Source: Pseudomonadota bacterium (GTDB lineage Bacteria; Pseudomonadota; Gammaproteobacteria; Burkholderiales; SG8-39). Taken from it: a stretch of 5,920 nucleotides of DNA. Position 1 is the stretch's first letter, and each line of letters starts with the position of its first letter. A program made the translations under genes and the position numbers. The stretch lies in the NCBI GenBank assembly GCA_021848555.1, contig JAJZUN010000198.1, positions 1 through 5,920 of the forward strand. The letters are read 5' to 3'. The notes under the pieces are model-generated. The model did not search any database. It saw nothing but the letters and a program-made list of their open reading frames with translations, and was not told the origin of the DNA. Positions 5,916 to 5,920 of the stretch are shown piece by piece.

Positions 5916-5920
5916 CCGGC

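Noticed and set aside
1..5920. CRISPR arrays, insertion sequences, tRNA or rRNA genes
   Set aside because: I found no regularly spaced repeats, transposase frames, terminal inverted repeats with target duplications, or tRNA-like cloverleaf segments on either strand by reading.

Overview
The window is GC-rich with tightly packed genes, and every gene I can support is on the minus strand. The gene content (a thiS-thiG pair, a CsoR-type regulator joined to a Cu(I) P-type ATPase, a DUF3124 protein), the codon use and the sigma70-like promoters suggest a Gram-negative proteobacterium, most likely betaproteobacterial. That placement is an inference from gene content, not a phylogenetic result.

Read in the direction of transcription (right to left): at the right end is a small exported DUF3124 protein (5341-5820) with its own good sigma70-like promoter. 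After a short GC-rich palindrome comes a near-consensus promoter (TTGACA, 17-bp spacer, TATTAT). Its -35 hexamer sits between two copies of the inverted repeat ATACCC-N5-GGGTAT, which look like paired CsoR operators. This promoter reads into a copper operon: copA (Cu(I)-exporting ATPase, broken by a one-base frameshift), copZ (small MxCxxC chaperone), csoR (Cu-sensing repressor, overlapping copZ by 17 bp) and an MFS transporter that starts 12 bp after csoR.

Downstream, a separate sigma70-like promoter precedes thiS (67 aa, GTG start) and thiG, whose last roughly 20-30 codons run off the left edge. These two make the thiazole half of thiamine and are not obviously related to the copper genes.

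Working model: without copper, CsoR holds both operators and blocks the promoter. Cu(I) binding at Cys50/His75/Cys79 releases it, so that the chaperone, the pump, the repressor itself and the MFS protein are made together. The points worth a second look are the exact symmetry of the double operator around the -35 box, the copA frameshift in an otherwise intact gene, the MFS transporter with an antiporter motif C at the end of the copper operon, and the metal-ligand-rich N-terminal tail of CsoR. I do not see an entirely new system; these are variations on a known copper-resistance theme.
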